This document shows, piece after piece, positions 1 to 9,300 of a stretch of 64,000 nucleotides of DNA. The stretch comes from Wolfiporia cocos (taxonomy: Eukaryota > Basidiomycota > Agaricomycetes > Polyporales > Phaeolaceae). Location: the NCBI GenBank assembly GCA_029448655.1, contig JACCLO010000003.1:4092001-4156000 (forward strand). Direction: 5' to 3'. Within the stretch, counting starts at the first letter, position 1. Each line of letters opens with the position of its first letter. Made by a program: the position numbers and the translations under genes. A model generated the notes under the pieces. The model was not told the origin of the DNA. It saw only the letters and a program-made list of their open reading frames with translations, and searched no databases.

Positions 1-74
1 TTTTCTTCTGGTTCCCAGGTATCGTCGACTTTGGTAGTGTCTTTCCAGTGGATAAGGAACTCTGGCTTCCCTCG

Positions 75-3000
75 TCATCTTCTGTGACTTAGGATTGCTT
101 CAACTTCCCATTCCTTATCGTCCTCATTATCCTCGTCGTCTATAGGGACAATTTGTCCTTCTATTTCTGACGTTTTATATGGATATAGTTTAGAGGCGTG
201 GAATACTGGATGATATGCTCTGTATTGGGACCCCATCTTCAGCTTGAATGTTACTTTCGAAAGCTGTTCAATGATGGTGAATGGTCCTATTCCTCTGGGT
301 GCAAGACTTCTTTCGGTGTCTTGGTAGTCTTTAGTGTGAACCATTACGCGGTCACCGACTTTGAAAGGCGATTCTTTCTTCCCTTGGTCGGCGTACCACT
401 TCCAACGTTCGCCAGCTACAAGCATTGCTGCTTTCGCATTCCGCTGGGCGTTGAAGCGGGCCTGTGCTATTTCGTTCAGGTCCGAGTTCGTGCTTGTTTC
501 TATGCTGTCTGGTCCTGCCCTAGGATGTCTTCCTAGTTCCATGAAGAACGGAGAGTACTTCGTAGTTTCTGATGCTACGTTATTGTACGCGAATTCCGCC
601 GTAGGAATGAAGGTGGACCAGTCGTTCTTTTCATAAGTGTTAACGTAACACCTAAGGTATTGTTCGAGCGTTTGGTTAACCCTTTCTGTTTGACCGTCTG
701 CTTGTGGATGGTAGGCTGTCGTCATAGACCTTTCAATGGTCAATTCCTTGCACCATTGTTTAAAGAGGTCTGATGAGAACTGTACGCCCCTATCCGAGAT
801 GATCTGTTTGGGTAGCCCGTGTAGTGGGTAGAACCGTTTATAAAGGACTGTTGCCAGATCCTTGGTTCCCAAGCTTGAACTAATCGGGTAGAAATGTGCC
901 CTTTTAGTTAACCTGTCTACTACAACCATGATGGCGTCGTAGGTGTTTTTTCCTTCCTTTGACTTGGGTAAATACATGATGAAGTCGCAGGTGATGGTAT
1001 CCCATGGCCCTTCTGGAACTGGATTGGGTTGAAGATTTCCGAATGGTTTTTCCGATCGGTTCTTCATCCTCTGGCAAGTGTCACATCCTGATACGTATTT
1101 CTTTACGTAGTTATTCATGGATGGCCACCAGTAGTTCCGGGTTAGGAGTTCGTATGTCTTCCACTGGCCGAAGTGTCCAGCTGAAGGGTGATCGTGGTGT
1201 ATTTCTACAACCTTCTTTCTGAGAGAGGGTATGTCGGGGACATACACCTTTCCATTGTGTAGGAGAATTCCATTCTCGAAGTTCCATTGCTTTAGGTCCT
1301 TCTTGAACTCTCTTGGTCCTGTTTGTAGTAGCTCTTTATATTTTTTGGTAACTTCGTCATTTATCATTGCTAGGCGGATCTCTTCCATTATTGGAGTGTC
1401 TGAGGTTCCGGACGCTTGTTGATGAGTGGATGTTATAGCTCGAACTGCGAGTTCTTCAGTAAAAAATTCTGGTTTCAGAAGAATACTGTCTCGATTATCG
1501 AGTTCCACCCCCTCTTCATGATCTGGTCTCCGTGACAGAGGATCTGCTGTTAACATTGTAGTTCCAGGCTTATGTTGGAGCTTAAAGTTGAATCTTGTCA
1601 GATACAATGCCCATCTTGCCTGTCGACGAGTTAGGTTCTGTGCAGTTTTGAAATATGTGAGGTTTCGATGGTCCGTCCATATTTCAAAACTATCTTTGTG
1701 TCCTTCTAGGTAATGTCTCCATTCCTCAAGGGCTCTGATTATTGCTAGTAATTCTTTGTCGTAGATTTCGTAGTTTCTTTCAGGTGCTGTCATAGACTTG
1801 GAATAGTAAGCCACTGGGTGATACTTATTATCTGTAGGGTCAAGTTGTGACAATACTGCGCCTGTTGCGAAATCTGATGCGTCAGATTCAATCTTAAAGG
1901 GTTGATCCTGATCTGGGATTCTAAGAATCGGTGCTGTAGTAAATGCCTTTTTCAAGGTCTCGAATGCCTCTTGTTGTTCCTCGCCCCAAGACCATGTCTG
2001 GTTCTTTTTGGTGAGGTTAGTGAGGGGTTTGACTATCTTGGAAAAGTCTTTGATGAACCACCGATAGAAGTTGGCAAATCCTATGAATGCTTGTACTTCT
2101 TTTACTTTTCGTGGTTCTGGCCATGTTTGTACTCCGTCGTATTTAGACGGGTCCATGGCTACTTTTCCTTTTGAGATTATCATACCAAGGTATTCGATTG
2201 ATGACTGTTCGAAAAAGCATTTCTCTGGTTTGGCGTAAAGATCGCAGTCTTGGAGCCTTTTCAGGACTCCTTTCACGATCTTACGGTGTTCTTTTAGGTC
2301 GTTTCCGAAAATGAGTATATCGTCGAGGTATACTATTACTTTTCCGGATCGAATGAAATCTTCAAGCACATGATTCATCATGGCTTGGAATGTCCCTGGG
2401 GCGTTGCAGAAACCAAAGTACATTACTGTGGCTTCGAATAGTCCACGGTGTGTTATAAATGCCGTTTTCCATTCGTCGCCTTTTTTAATCCGTACGTTGT
2501 TGTATCCCCATCTTAGATCTATTTTTGTGAAAATAGATGCTTGGGCGAGTTGATCTATCAGCTCTGAGATACGTGGTATCGGATATTTGTTCTGTACTGT
2601 AATGTCGTTTAGCTTTCTGTAGTCAACGACCATTCTTAATCCTCCGTCTTTCTTTTTAACAAAGAAGACTGGTGAGGCGAATGGTGATTGGGATGGCTGT
2701 ATATATCCTTTTGCGAGTTCTTCATCGATCCATTGATCGAGTGAATTCTTTTCGCTTGGGGACATAGCATATGGTTTAGCTGCTTTGGGGAATTCGGCGT
2801 TTTCTTTAATGTCGATAGCATGATCGTATGCTTTTCTAGTGGGCATTCGATAACTCGCTTTCTGTGAGAAAACTGTTGGTCCAAATTCCTCGTATTCTTT
2901 TGGTACTAGGGTTTGCCATTTTTCAATGTCAACACCCTCTTCAGATTTGTTGTTAAGTGTTGCCTTTATTAATTGGGCAAACACTTGTGCTTCTTCATCG

Positions 3001-3689
3001 TTGAAAGTAGAGATCCAATTTATAAAGTGGTTCTCTTCATCTGGTTCTCCTATAATTTCTATGGGGAGATCCCAGATGGTAATGTCCTTTTCATCGAGGT
3101 CTGATGTTTCTTCTTCCGAAGGTACCTTAGTAGCTTTCTTATGGATACATCGGTCTTTGCAGCGCGAGTAATCCAAAGTCCCCTTTTCCCAATCGAAATG
3201 GGGGTTGTGTCTCTTTAGCCAGTCATAACCCAATATGAGGTCAGTTCCATGTAATTTCATAACAGCAAGGCCGACAGTTTCCTTGTGTTCGCCATGGATC
3301 ATATATGCTTTCACAACTTCTTTAAGTTGACCGTTTGAGTTATATGTCCCATCCGCGTTTTGTACATTTAAAGGCGGATTTAGGGGAGCGGTTACTAACT
3401 TTTTCAAGCTTACTAACTCGCTGTTGATGACTGATATTGAAGCACCGGAATCAACCAGTGCTGTGGCCTGTACTTTCTGTCCGTATACCCAGAGTGTAAC
3501 ACTTAGTTTGAAATACTTAGTGTTGTCGTTCGCATCGTTATATTTTATATAATTTATTTTTTCTGGGTGTGATATACAGGACGGATGATGTACAGTATCG
3601 AACACACATGGACAGGCCTTCACATGCATTCGTAGAAGAAATCCGGATTGATCAGATCCGAAGCGGGGGATGGGGCTAGTGGGGCCCAC
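75..3689 (-). CDS. pol: Ty3/gypsy Pol polyprotein (protease-RT-RNase H-integrase-partial chromodomain)
   Basis: The 1204-residue product makes and integrates retrotransposon cDNA. Visible domains: retropepsin-like aspartic protease with DSGAS at residues 80-84; reverse transcriptase with the YLDD catalytic box near residue 453; RNase H with the DASDFATGA motif near 603; integrase with an HHCC zinc finger (about 830-870, ending CDTCQRMK) and the D, D and E catalytic positions in CDFIMYL, SDRGVQFSS and ADGQTERVNQ (about 896, 963, 997). The reading frame stops at TGA (75-77) just after EWEVEAILSHRR, the start of a chromodomain. In the same frame past the TGA the sequence reads RGKPEFLIHW and DDTWEPEE, the rest of a chromodomain, up to the window edge. 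The ORF begins in the -1 frame inside the last 70 nt of gag, so it is probably expressed by -1 frameshifting or another recoding event. Confidence 0.93.
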   Translation of the reverse strand: MGPTSPIPRFGSDQSGFLLRMHVKACPCVFDTVHHPSCISHPEKINYIKYNDANDNTKYFKLSVTLWVYGQKVQATALVDSGASISVINSELVSLKKLVTAPLNPPLNVQNADGTYNSNGQLKEVVKAYMIHGEHKETVGLAVMKLHGTDLILGYDWLKRHNPHFDWEKGTLDYSRCKDRCIHKKATKVPSEEETSDLDEKDITIWDLPIEIIGEPDEENHFINWISTFNDEEAQVFAQLIKATLNNKSEEGVDIEKWQTLVPKEYEEFGPTVFSQKASYRMPTRKAYDHAIDIKENAEFPKAAKPYAMSPSEKNSLDQWIDEELAKGYIQPSQSPFASPVFFVKKKDGGLRMVVDYRKLNDITVQNKYPIPRISELIDQLAQASIFTKIDLRWGYNNVRIKKGDEWKTAFITHRGLFEATVMYFGFCNAPGTFQAMMNHVLEDFIRSGKVIVYLDDILIFGNDLKEHRKIVKGVLKRLQDCDLYAKPEKCFFEQSSIEYLGMIISKGKVAMDPSKYDGVQTWPEPRKVKEVQAFIGFANFYRWFIKDFSKIVKPLTNLTKKNQTWSWGEEQQEAFETLKKAFTTAPILRIPDQDQPFKIESDASDFATGAVLSQLDPTDNKYHPVAYYSKSMTAPERNYEIYDKELLAIIRALEEWRHYLEGHKDSFEIWTDHRNLTYFKTAQNLTRRQARWALYLTRFNFKLQHKPGTTMLTADPLSRRPDHEEGVELDNRDSILLKPEFFTEELAVRAITSTHQQASGTSDTPIMEEIRLAMINDEVTKKYKELLQTGPREFKKDLKQWNFENGILLHNGKVYVPDIPSLRKKVVEIHHDHPSAGHFGQWKTYELLTRNYWWPSMNNYVKKYVSGCDTCQRMKNRSEKPFGNLQPNPVPEGPWDTITCDFIMYLPKSKEGKNTYDAIMVVVDRLTKRAHFYPISSSLGTKDLATVLYKRFYPLHGLPKQIISDRGVQFSSDLFKQWCKELTIERSMTTAYHPQADGQTERVNQTLEQYLRCYVNTYEKNDWSTFIPTAEFAYNNVASETTKYSPFFMELGRHPRAGPDSIETSTNSDLNEIAQARFNAQRNAKAAMLVAGERWKWYADQGKKESPFKVGDRVMVHTKDYQDTERSLAPRGIGPFTIIEQLSKVTFKLKMGSQYRAYHPVFHASKLYPYKTSEIEGQIVPIDDEDNEDDKEWEVEAILSHRR

Positions 3690-5524
3690 ATCATGTCGGC
3701 ATAGGTTGTGGAAGGCGCGGGGTCGTCTTCCATCTCTTCGATGCGTGAGACCTGAGGTGTCTCGGTTTCCTCAGGCGTTACGTCTGGCACCCATGTAGTG
3801 GTGGTGACCGTGCGGACGTACTTCCCGCTCCCTTTGGGTTGTGAACCAGAGGGAGTTGTTTTATTTGCAGCCAGCTTTGCTGCGTAGGCCCGGTCCTTGG
3901 CCTTTTGCTCTTCTGTGAGCGGCTTGGAGCGGCAGTCCTTGTACCCAGTGGTACACGCTTCTCGGCCGCACTTGCATTTGCGTGCGGGGGCGCGGAGCTG
4001 CCATCGGTTAAAGCGGGGGTCGAGGTGCCAGTAGGCTCCTTCGCGAGCCTCCGCGGGAATTGATGTGGGCTGTGGGGGTACAGCCTTGGTCTTGTCACCA
4101 CCGCTGGTGCCCTTTGCAGGTGCACTGGTTTGTGACGTGGTCGTCATGTTTGTGGAGGTCTTTTTACCCGCCTCCGGGGCTTTCGTCGTCGTTCGTTCGT
4201 CGGGGAAAATAGAGCCCGTGAGCTCCGACCTGTACTGGATTTTGTAAAGCTCGATGGCCTTATCCAGGTACTTGTCCCAGTCTGTGGGGATCGATCCGAC
4301 CGACATTACCTCGATGAGACCGAAGGCGTCTGTGACCTTTTCAGGTAGTACGTCCTTTAGTTTGTTCAACATCGTGGTGTTTTCTGTTTTAGCATGGCTT
4401 TGCAGCACACGCAGACGACCTGCATACTTGAAGAAGTCGGCTTTCGCCTTCTTCTTCCCCTCGTCACCGAAGTAATGCTCGATTTCTTTTCGAGCAATTT
4501 CCTCCTGCGACTTCTTCCCGTAGGTGTTCGTCATCTGTTCTTCGAACTCCTTCCAGGTGCCGAGACTTTGAGTGGGGTCTCGGGCTTTGGCAATGCGGGC
4601 TTCTTGATATTGGAAGGCAATTCCGGTGAGGGTACGGAGTGCCTTGACGATTTGTTCGCGTTTGTCGGTGATGCCGGCATCGGCGAAGTACATGGATAAT
4701 TTTTGGAGCCATTCCTTTACAGAAATGCTCCCGGCCTTTTCTTCTCCTGAGAAGGTTGGCGGCTTCTCGAGGGGTTGGCGAATAGTGATTTGTTGCCCCG
4801 CAACGCTTGCCGTTGCGCTGGGGGCTGCAGCGAGCTTGGCTTCGAGCTGCTTGACCTTATTCTCTAGCGTGGTCAACGCTGTACTGGATGTAGAGGCGGC
4901 GGGTTGTTTTTCGAGCCGCTTGATGCGGGCTTCGAGTAGGTCCATCGCCGTTTGTGATACGGTGCTGCTGGTGGGGATGGCGGTTTCGAGTTCGCGGATT
5001 CGACCTTCTAGGTGTCGGATATATGCCGATTGTAGATCGGCCACCTGGAACATCTGTTTGAATCGGCTGTCTAGCTGCCGGCGCAATGTGTGGACGGCTA
5101 GGTCCGAATATGCCTGGCCGACGTCGACCGCCGTGTTGGTCGCGTTCCACCCTATTTCTAGGGGGTCTCTGAGTGCTTCGAGGTCACCATGTACGTTGGC
5201 GACCAGTGCTTCCCGTACTGCGGTGTCTCCAGGCCATTGAATGGCTTCGGGCGTGCGTCGGCGTAGGAGTCGGTAGACTCCGTACGCGTTGGGGAGGACG
5301 GGTACTCCTGTTGTTGTGGCCGAGATCCTGCTGGCCAGGCTGATGGGCTCCGTTTCGGGTAGCACCATTTCTTCTTCTTCCCGGAGGAAGTCGGGGAGAT
5401 AATTTCTGGCCCGTACTGTGGAGCGGATCTCTGTTTCTCCACCCGGTGGTGTCGTACCGACCGGGGTACGGGCACGCGTGGGTGTTTGGACGGGAGACGG
5501 TGCGTTGGATCCTTGAATCGACAT
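3620..5524 (-). CDS. gag: Retrotransposon Gag-like protein without a classic CCHC knuckle
   Basis: A 634-residue protein that ends 70 nt inside the pol reading frame and is presumably the capsid precursor of the element. The N-terminal 150 residues are Pro/Thr-rich; a heptad-like coiled coil lies at about residues 170-240 (repeated ARIKRLEKQ, LENKVKQLEAKL). A retrotransposon-gag-like helical segment follows (about 255-430; PTFSGEEKAGSISVKEWLQK marks its start). The C-terminus has a Cys cluster CKCGREACTTGYKDC (C-x-C-x4-C-x6-C) rather than the usual C-x2-C-x4-H-x4-C zinc knuckle. Start at the ATG at 5524, which lies a short distance below the upstream accessory ORF. Assignment as Gag rests on position and on the gag-like core, not on a database match. 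Confidence 0.8.
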   Translation of the reverse strand: MSIQGSNAPSPVQTPTRARTPVGTTPPGGETEIRSTVRARNYLPDFLREEEEMVLPETEPISLASRISATTTGVPVLPNAYGVYRLLRRRTPEAIQWPGDTAVREALVANVHGDLEALRDPLEIGWNATNTAVDVGQAYSDLAVHTLRRQLDSRFKQMFQVADLQSAYIRHLEGRIRELETAIPTSSTVSQTAMDLLEARIKRLEKQPAASTSSTALTTLENKVKQLEAKLAAAPSATASVAGQQITIRQPLEKPPTFSGEEKAGSISVKEWLQKLSMYFADAGITDKREQIVKALRTLTGIAFQYQEARIAKARDPTQSLGTWKEFEEQMTNTYGKKSQEEIARKEIEHYFGDEGKKKAKADFFKYAGRLRVLQSHAKTENTTMLNKLKDVLPEKVTDAFGLIEVMSVGSIPTDWDKYLDKAIELYKIQYRSELTGSIFPDERTTTKAPEAGKKTSTNMTTTSQTSAPAKGTSGGDKTKAVPPQPTSIPAEAREGAYWHLDPRFNRWQLRAPARKCKCGREACTTGYKDCRSKPLTEEQKAKDRAYAAKLAANKTTPSGSQPKGSGKYVRTVTTTTWVPDVTPEETETPQVSRIEEMEDDPAPSTTYADMMWAPLAPSPASDLINPDFFYECM

Positions 5525-5741
5525 CTGTAATCAAGTGTTAGTATCCGTAATCGCACTACGGTCGTTCCGTTGCAAAAGGTATGGATCCCGTAGTCATCTT
5601 GAGTGTAGTCAATGCCTTTCTTTATGCCGTGTTTTCGAACGTGTATGCATTTCTGCAATACAATCTGAAAAATAGTACACATTGCTGTCGCACTATGATA
5701 CAACTAGGTATTGCTACGCTAGTTAAGTAGGTATTTCTACG

Positions 5742-6734
5742 CTACTCGGAGTCTTCCATGTAATCTACGTCTGTGTATTCGTAGGAGAACATGCGGGGGA
5801 AGGATATAGGGAGTTCGGCTATCTTTCGTACGATAAGCTCGATCTCCATGTCGATGTCGTGTTTGAAAATGATCCCCATGGTCATCTTCTTTATGTCGCG
5901 CAGAAAACGGCGGCGCTCCCCATTAGTGGTTTGGGAGCAGAGGCAGCACCGCTTCCAGCTGAGTATGGCGACCTCGATGTCCTCGAACTTGTCCATCATA
6001 TTTTTGAACGAGTCGGGGTCGCAGGTCGCATGACGGGCTCGTGCCGTCTTCTTTACTCTGTCGATTTTGCGCGTGGCTTGCGCAAGCGTGGGCCAACCGT
6101 TAAGGCAGGCCGCCCATTGTACTTCAGAGCAGGTGACGTCGCGCCAGTCGATCCACATCGGCAGGGTGTGTCGTACTTCGTCGCTCCAGGCGTGAACCTT
6201 GGCTTGGTTCGCTATCCGGACGAGTCGTTCTTCCTGTGTGAACCGACCTTCGCCGAAGATCATATAATCTTCGTGGGCCTGCTTCTTTCTCTCATAATCC
6301 TCGCGCGCCTCTCTCTCTATCTTTTCGAGCGCGAGTCTCTCGGCAATCTCCGCGGCGCGTGCTGCTGACTTAGCGAGCTTGTCTGCCGCCCTTTTCTCCT
6401 CTCTCTTGCGCCTGATCTCTGCGCGCTTTCTTTCCTCAACGCCCTCCGCGTGGATGGCGTCGCGCTCCTCCTGGGTGAGTCGCGCCGGGATGTGGGAGAC
6501 GATGGTGTCGTGTCCCGTCTGTGTCTTGGTGAGGTGGATGCGACCTCGGCGATCTGTGCGATAAGGGCGGCCGAGATCTTCGGCTGCTGCTTCGATCTCG
6601 GCCTGTCGTCGGCGTAATCTCGCTGCTTCCGTGTTGGTGCTTCTTGCAACCGTACGGGGACGAGGGCGACGAGCGGTGTCGTAGGGAACTGGTCCCTGGT
6701 TGGTGGCGTTGGCGTTGGTTCGTTCGGCGGGCAT
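5742..6734 (-). CDS. Accessory ORF upstream of gag in the retrotransposon, unknown function
   Basis: An uninterrupted ORF of about 330 codons from ATG 6734 (in-frame ATG further up at 6833 would add 33 residues) on the same strand as gag-pol, separated from gag by about 217 nt. The product is highly charged: an Arg/Lys/Glu-rich probable coiled coil (about residues 95-185, rich in EERKRAEIRRKREEKRAA-type runs) followed by a globular-looking C-terminal half with WIDWRDVTCSEVQWAACLNGWP and a Cys pair CCLCSQ. I do not recognise the family. Ordinary Ty3/gypsy elements have gag first, so this is either an element-specific accessory protein or a captured host sequence. Its intact frame argues that it is, or was recently, under selection. 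Confidence 0.6.
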   Translation of the reverse strand: MPAERTNANATNQGPVPYDTARRPRPRTVARSTNTEAARLRRRQAEIEAAAEDLGRPYRTDRRGRIHLTKTQTGHDTIVSHIPARLTQEERDAIHAEGVEERKRAEIRRKREEKRAADKLAKSAARAAEIAERLALEKIEREAREDYERKKQAHEDYMIFGEGRFTQEERLVRIANQAKVHAWSDEVRHTLPMWIDWRDVTCSEVQWAACLNGWPTLAQATRKIDRVKKTARARHATCDPDSFKNMMDKFEDIEVAILSWKRCCLCSQTTNGERRRFLRDIKKMTMGIIFKHDIDMEIELIVRKIAELPISFPRMFSYEYTDVDYMEDSE

Positions 6735-6839
6735 GACTACATGACTACGTAAGGATCTGTAAATGTAGGAATAAAAAATCTTCGTGTTTGCTTCTTGATG
6801 GTGTTCTTCTTGGAGTCGGGGGGAAGGATACACCGGTGT

Positions 6840-7715
6840 TTAGCCGGGACTGAGTGTCGGGGATATTACATCCCGCTGCGCTGCCGCATGACCTAAAGAT
6901 CTGACAGCCCATCTTTACGTATCTAGGCTAGAAGCCATAGACGCCACACTCGGAGACTTGTTAACTCCGAGTTTCCGGCTTAAACGCTAGGGTTATTCCA
7001 TCAGACCTTTCCCGAAGGTAAGGTCACCCCTTAAGCCATATGGGTCAAGGCTTTGTGATAACGCCGAAGCGAATATCACCCGCTTAGCCCTGCGGTCCGG
7101 GCGACTCTAACTGAGTCAAGTATTCCCCCTGATCCCACACCGCAAACTTCTGTTGATGAAGCCCCCAGGCCGAAATGGCAGGGGGGTTTGTAAGAACTAT
7201 CAAAATGACCCAAGACTCACTGTTGTTCTGGCTTGTTAGGTCGAAACGTTGAATAGTCGCGAGTTGGTGTAGAACGAGTCAAGTGAAGCAGTAGTTATCA
7301 GCTAAAGCGTCGTGTAACAGATTGATAGTTCTAAGGACTTAGGCCTTAGACGTATCGGCTTATATACATGTAGGGCACTACTCAAGAATTGCTTGCCCTA
7401 ATGCTAGAAGGTCTGTGCGCTGAGCGGTAATGCTCAGCGCTTCTGGTATGATGCCATAATGGCGTGCTTTGGTATAGCATAAGCTAGATCTGATAAGCGG
7501 GCTAAAGGCCGTAGAGCGTTAACGCGGGGCCGATGACCAACGAGATGTGACTATGTAGTCTAGGTCTCTGACGTAGGGTCTACAGGTCACGTGATTGGAT
7601 GAGGTTAGGTTTACTAACCGTCTTAGATACGACTTATCAATAGGATAAGTCGGAATAATAGCTAGAAATTCGGGAAAAAATAGGAGGATGCCTAGAAAAC
7701 TGTGACACACCACAG
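6840..7715 (-). repeat. Putative 5' LTR and untranslated leader of the minus-strand retrotransposon
   Basis: Non-coding stretch directly upstream of the element's first ORF. A TATA-like TATATAAGCC occurs on the minus strand at 7366-7357, followed by a long untranslated stretch, as expected for an LTR promoter. A perfect 9-bp inverted repeat GCGCTGAGC...GCTCAGCGC with a 6-nt loop lies at 7417-7440. No second LTR is in the window to compare, and I could not place a convincing tRNA primer-binding site, so both borders are approximate. Confidence 0.45.
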
Positions 7716-8863
7716 AGTTTCAAAGGCCATGCAAACCATGTGGGACATTAACCCCAGTGAGAATCCAGTGTAATTAAATGTATCCAAATGTACCGGATAC
7801 ATATGGTTGCAAAAACTGAACCCAAAGCTACATTAGGATACATCTTAGGCACCTGTATAATGTTTCTTATATATTCCAATAGTATTCAGATGAATCCAGA
7901 ATAGATTTTGATGTAATTGAATGTATCTCAGGGTTGCATAGGAAGGTTTAGCAAGGTAACTCAATGTATCTTTCAATGTAGCTGAATATACACAAATGTA
8001 CCAACACAGAGTACCTAGAAATGCCCCAGTCTATCCACCCATACCCATGCACCCCGTCCCTGCTCCCTGTCCCAGAATGTATTGAAGAAATGAAATATGT
8101 ACCAGTCTGTTCACCACTGCAGTGTACATCTTGCAATGTGGATGGTTGCACACTGACTGAATGTAGATAGACAAGACAAAGCTAATAACTGAATGACTCA
8201 CTGGTAGTCATCTATTTGTGCATGATTTTTGGCTCCTTTTGAAGGTGCAGGGGATGGTATCACCTCACCAAGACCTTAGAGACAAGCTGGAGATGAGCAA
8301 AGTGCAGGGACAAGATGGAGATGGGGTGCAGCACGTTGTGAGCCTGTGTATGTGTATCAAGGAAAATAAAGTTCAAGAGGTGACAGAATAGTGAAGGAAC
8401 CTAAAATGAAACCACAAAAGGAAAATGACATGATGATACTGCGAGGTCTGGTAGAAGTGTTGCCATAAATCTATTGTGGCTAATACATGACATGAAGACA
8501 AGAAGGAATTGGTTGGAAGCCATGTCACCGGCACAAACATGTCTACACAACAAACCTGATGTGGACGGCCACAATGCCTTTGTTTCTCGGAAATTAGCAT
8601 GGCTGTAGGAGGTGCTTTTGCCATAAAAGGAGATATCCTCTGCTGGAACTATCAACCACAGCCACAAAAATAAGCTCTAGTCCCAATGTTATTTCTGCAG
8701 GTATAGTGTAGCTGCAATGATTTGATCAAAAACAGGGGTATGGATGGATGCGTAAACCGTGTAGAGTTTCAGTGCCGCAGATGCATCTTTAGAGACACCG
8801 CAGATGCATCTGGGGCACTCTAAGTCATCGAAAATAGGCGCCCGTTAGTACCAAAATAAAGCA

Positions 8864-8948
8864 TCATGAGCCGGGAATCGAACCAGGAACCATGAGACCT
8901 CAGCAAAACAGCAACTGAAACCACTCAGCTAAAGCAGCTGATGAAAGG
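8864..8948 (-). promoter_or_regulatory. tRNA-like Pol III module (A box + B box), left end of element A, facing outward
   Basis: On the minus strand, an A-box match TAGCTGAGTGG (8941-8931) and a perfect B-box GGTTCGATTCC (8884-8874) are spaced like a tRNA with a long variable arm (Leu/Ser type). A T4 run follows downstream of the B box, as a Pol III terminator would, but another T4 lies between the boxes. The acceptor stem does not pair convincingly, so this is a tRNA-like promoter, as in SINE heads, rather than a functional tRNA gene. Confidence 0.65.
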
Positions 8949-9227
8949 AAGATCTTGTGAAAATATCCAGTCAGCAGTTGATATAATAACAATCGTAATA
9001 AAATTTAACATTCTGTCAGTAAGCTCAAGTGTTCCTTGAACTCAGGATGCACATCTTTAGTGATGTATCCCACAACCCATATATTTGCAATGAGGTAAGG
9101 ATGCTGTCATAAATTACCTACAGGGCAATATGAAACATTGCACTAAGGTGTGACTTGACAATCAACAGCTACGGCGATGAAAGGACATAAAATGTATCAT
9201 ATTGACAAGTATGTAACTGCATACCAA

Positions 9228-9300
9228 GACCATTTGGCGAAGTGGTATAGGTTGTGACTTTTGCTAATCCCGGGTCAGGTGTCCGAACCCTGCGCAGGTG
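9228..9300 (+). promoter_or_regulatory. Degenerate tRNA-like module, right end of element A, facing outward
   Basis: A-box-like TGGCGAAGTGG at 9235-9245 followed by TATAGG, and a weak B-box-like GGTGTCCGAACCC at 9278-9290, spaced as in a tRNA with a short variable arm. A TTTT run and two AGATGTATCT motifs follow before the terminal repeat. The B box deviates from GGTTCGANNCC, so activity is doubtful; position and orientation mirror the left module. Confidence 0.5.

Larger units (their letters stand above)
1..7715 (-). mobile_element. Ty3/gypsy chromodomain LTR retrotransposon, truncated by window edge
   Basis: On the minus strand, in order: a putative 5' LTR/leader (about 7715-6840), an extra ORF (6734-5742), gag (5524-3620) and pol (3689-75 and on to the window edge). 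Pol order protease, RT, RNase H, integrase, chromodomain is that of Ty3/gypsy chromoviruses. The 3' LTR lies outside the window, so LTR ends cannot be confirmed by matching the two copies. Gag and pol are uninterrupted over 635 and 1205 codons, which suggests a young insertion; the only visible lesion is a stop inside the chromodomain. The upstream (high-coordinate) limit is placed where minus-strand LTR-like sequence gives way to the neighbouring DNA transposon and is approximate. Confidence 0.85.
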
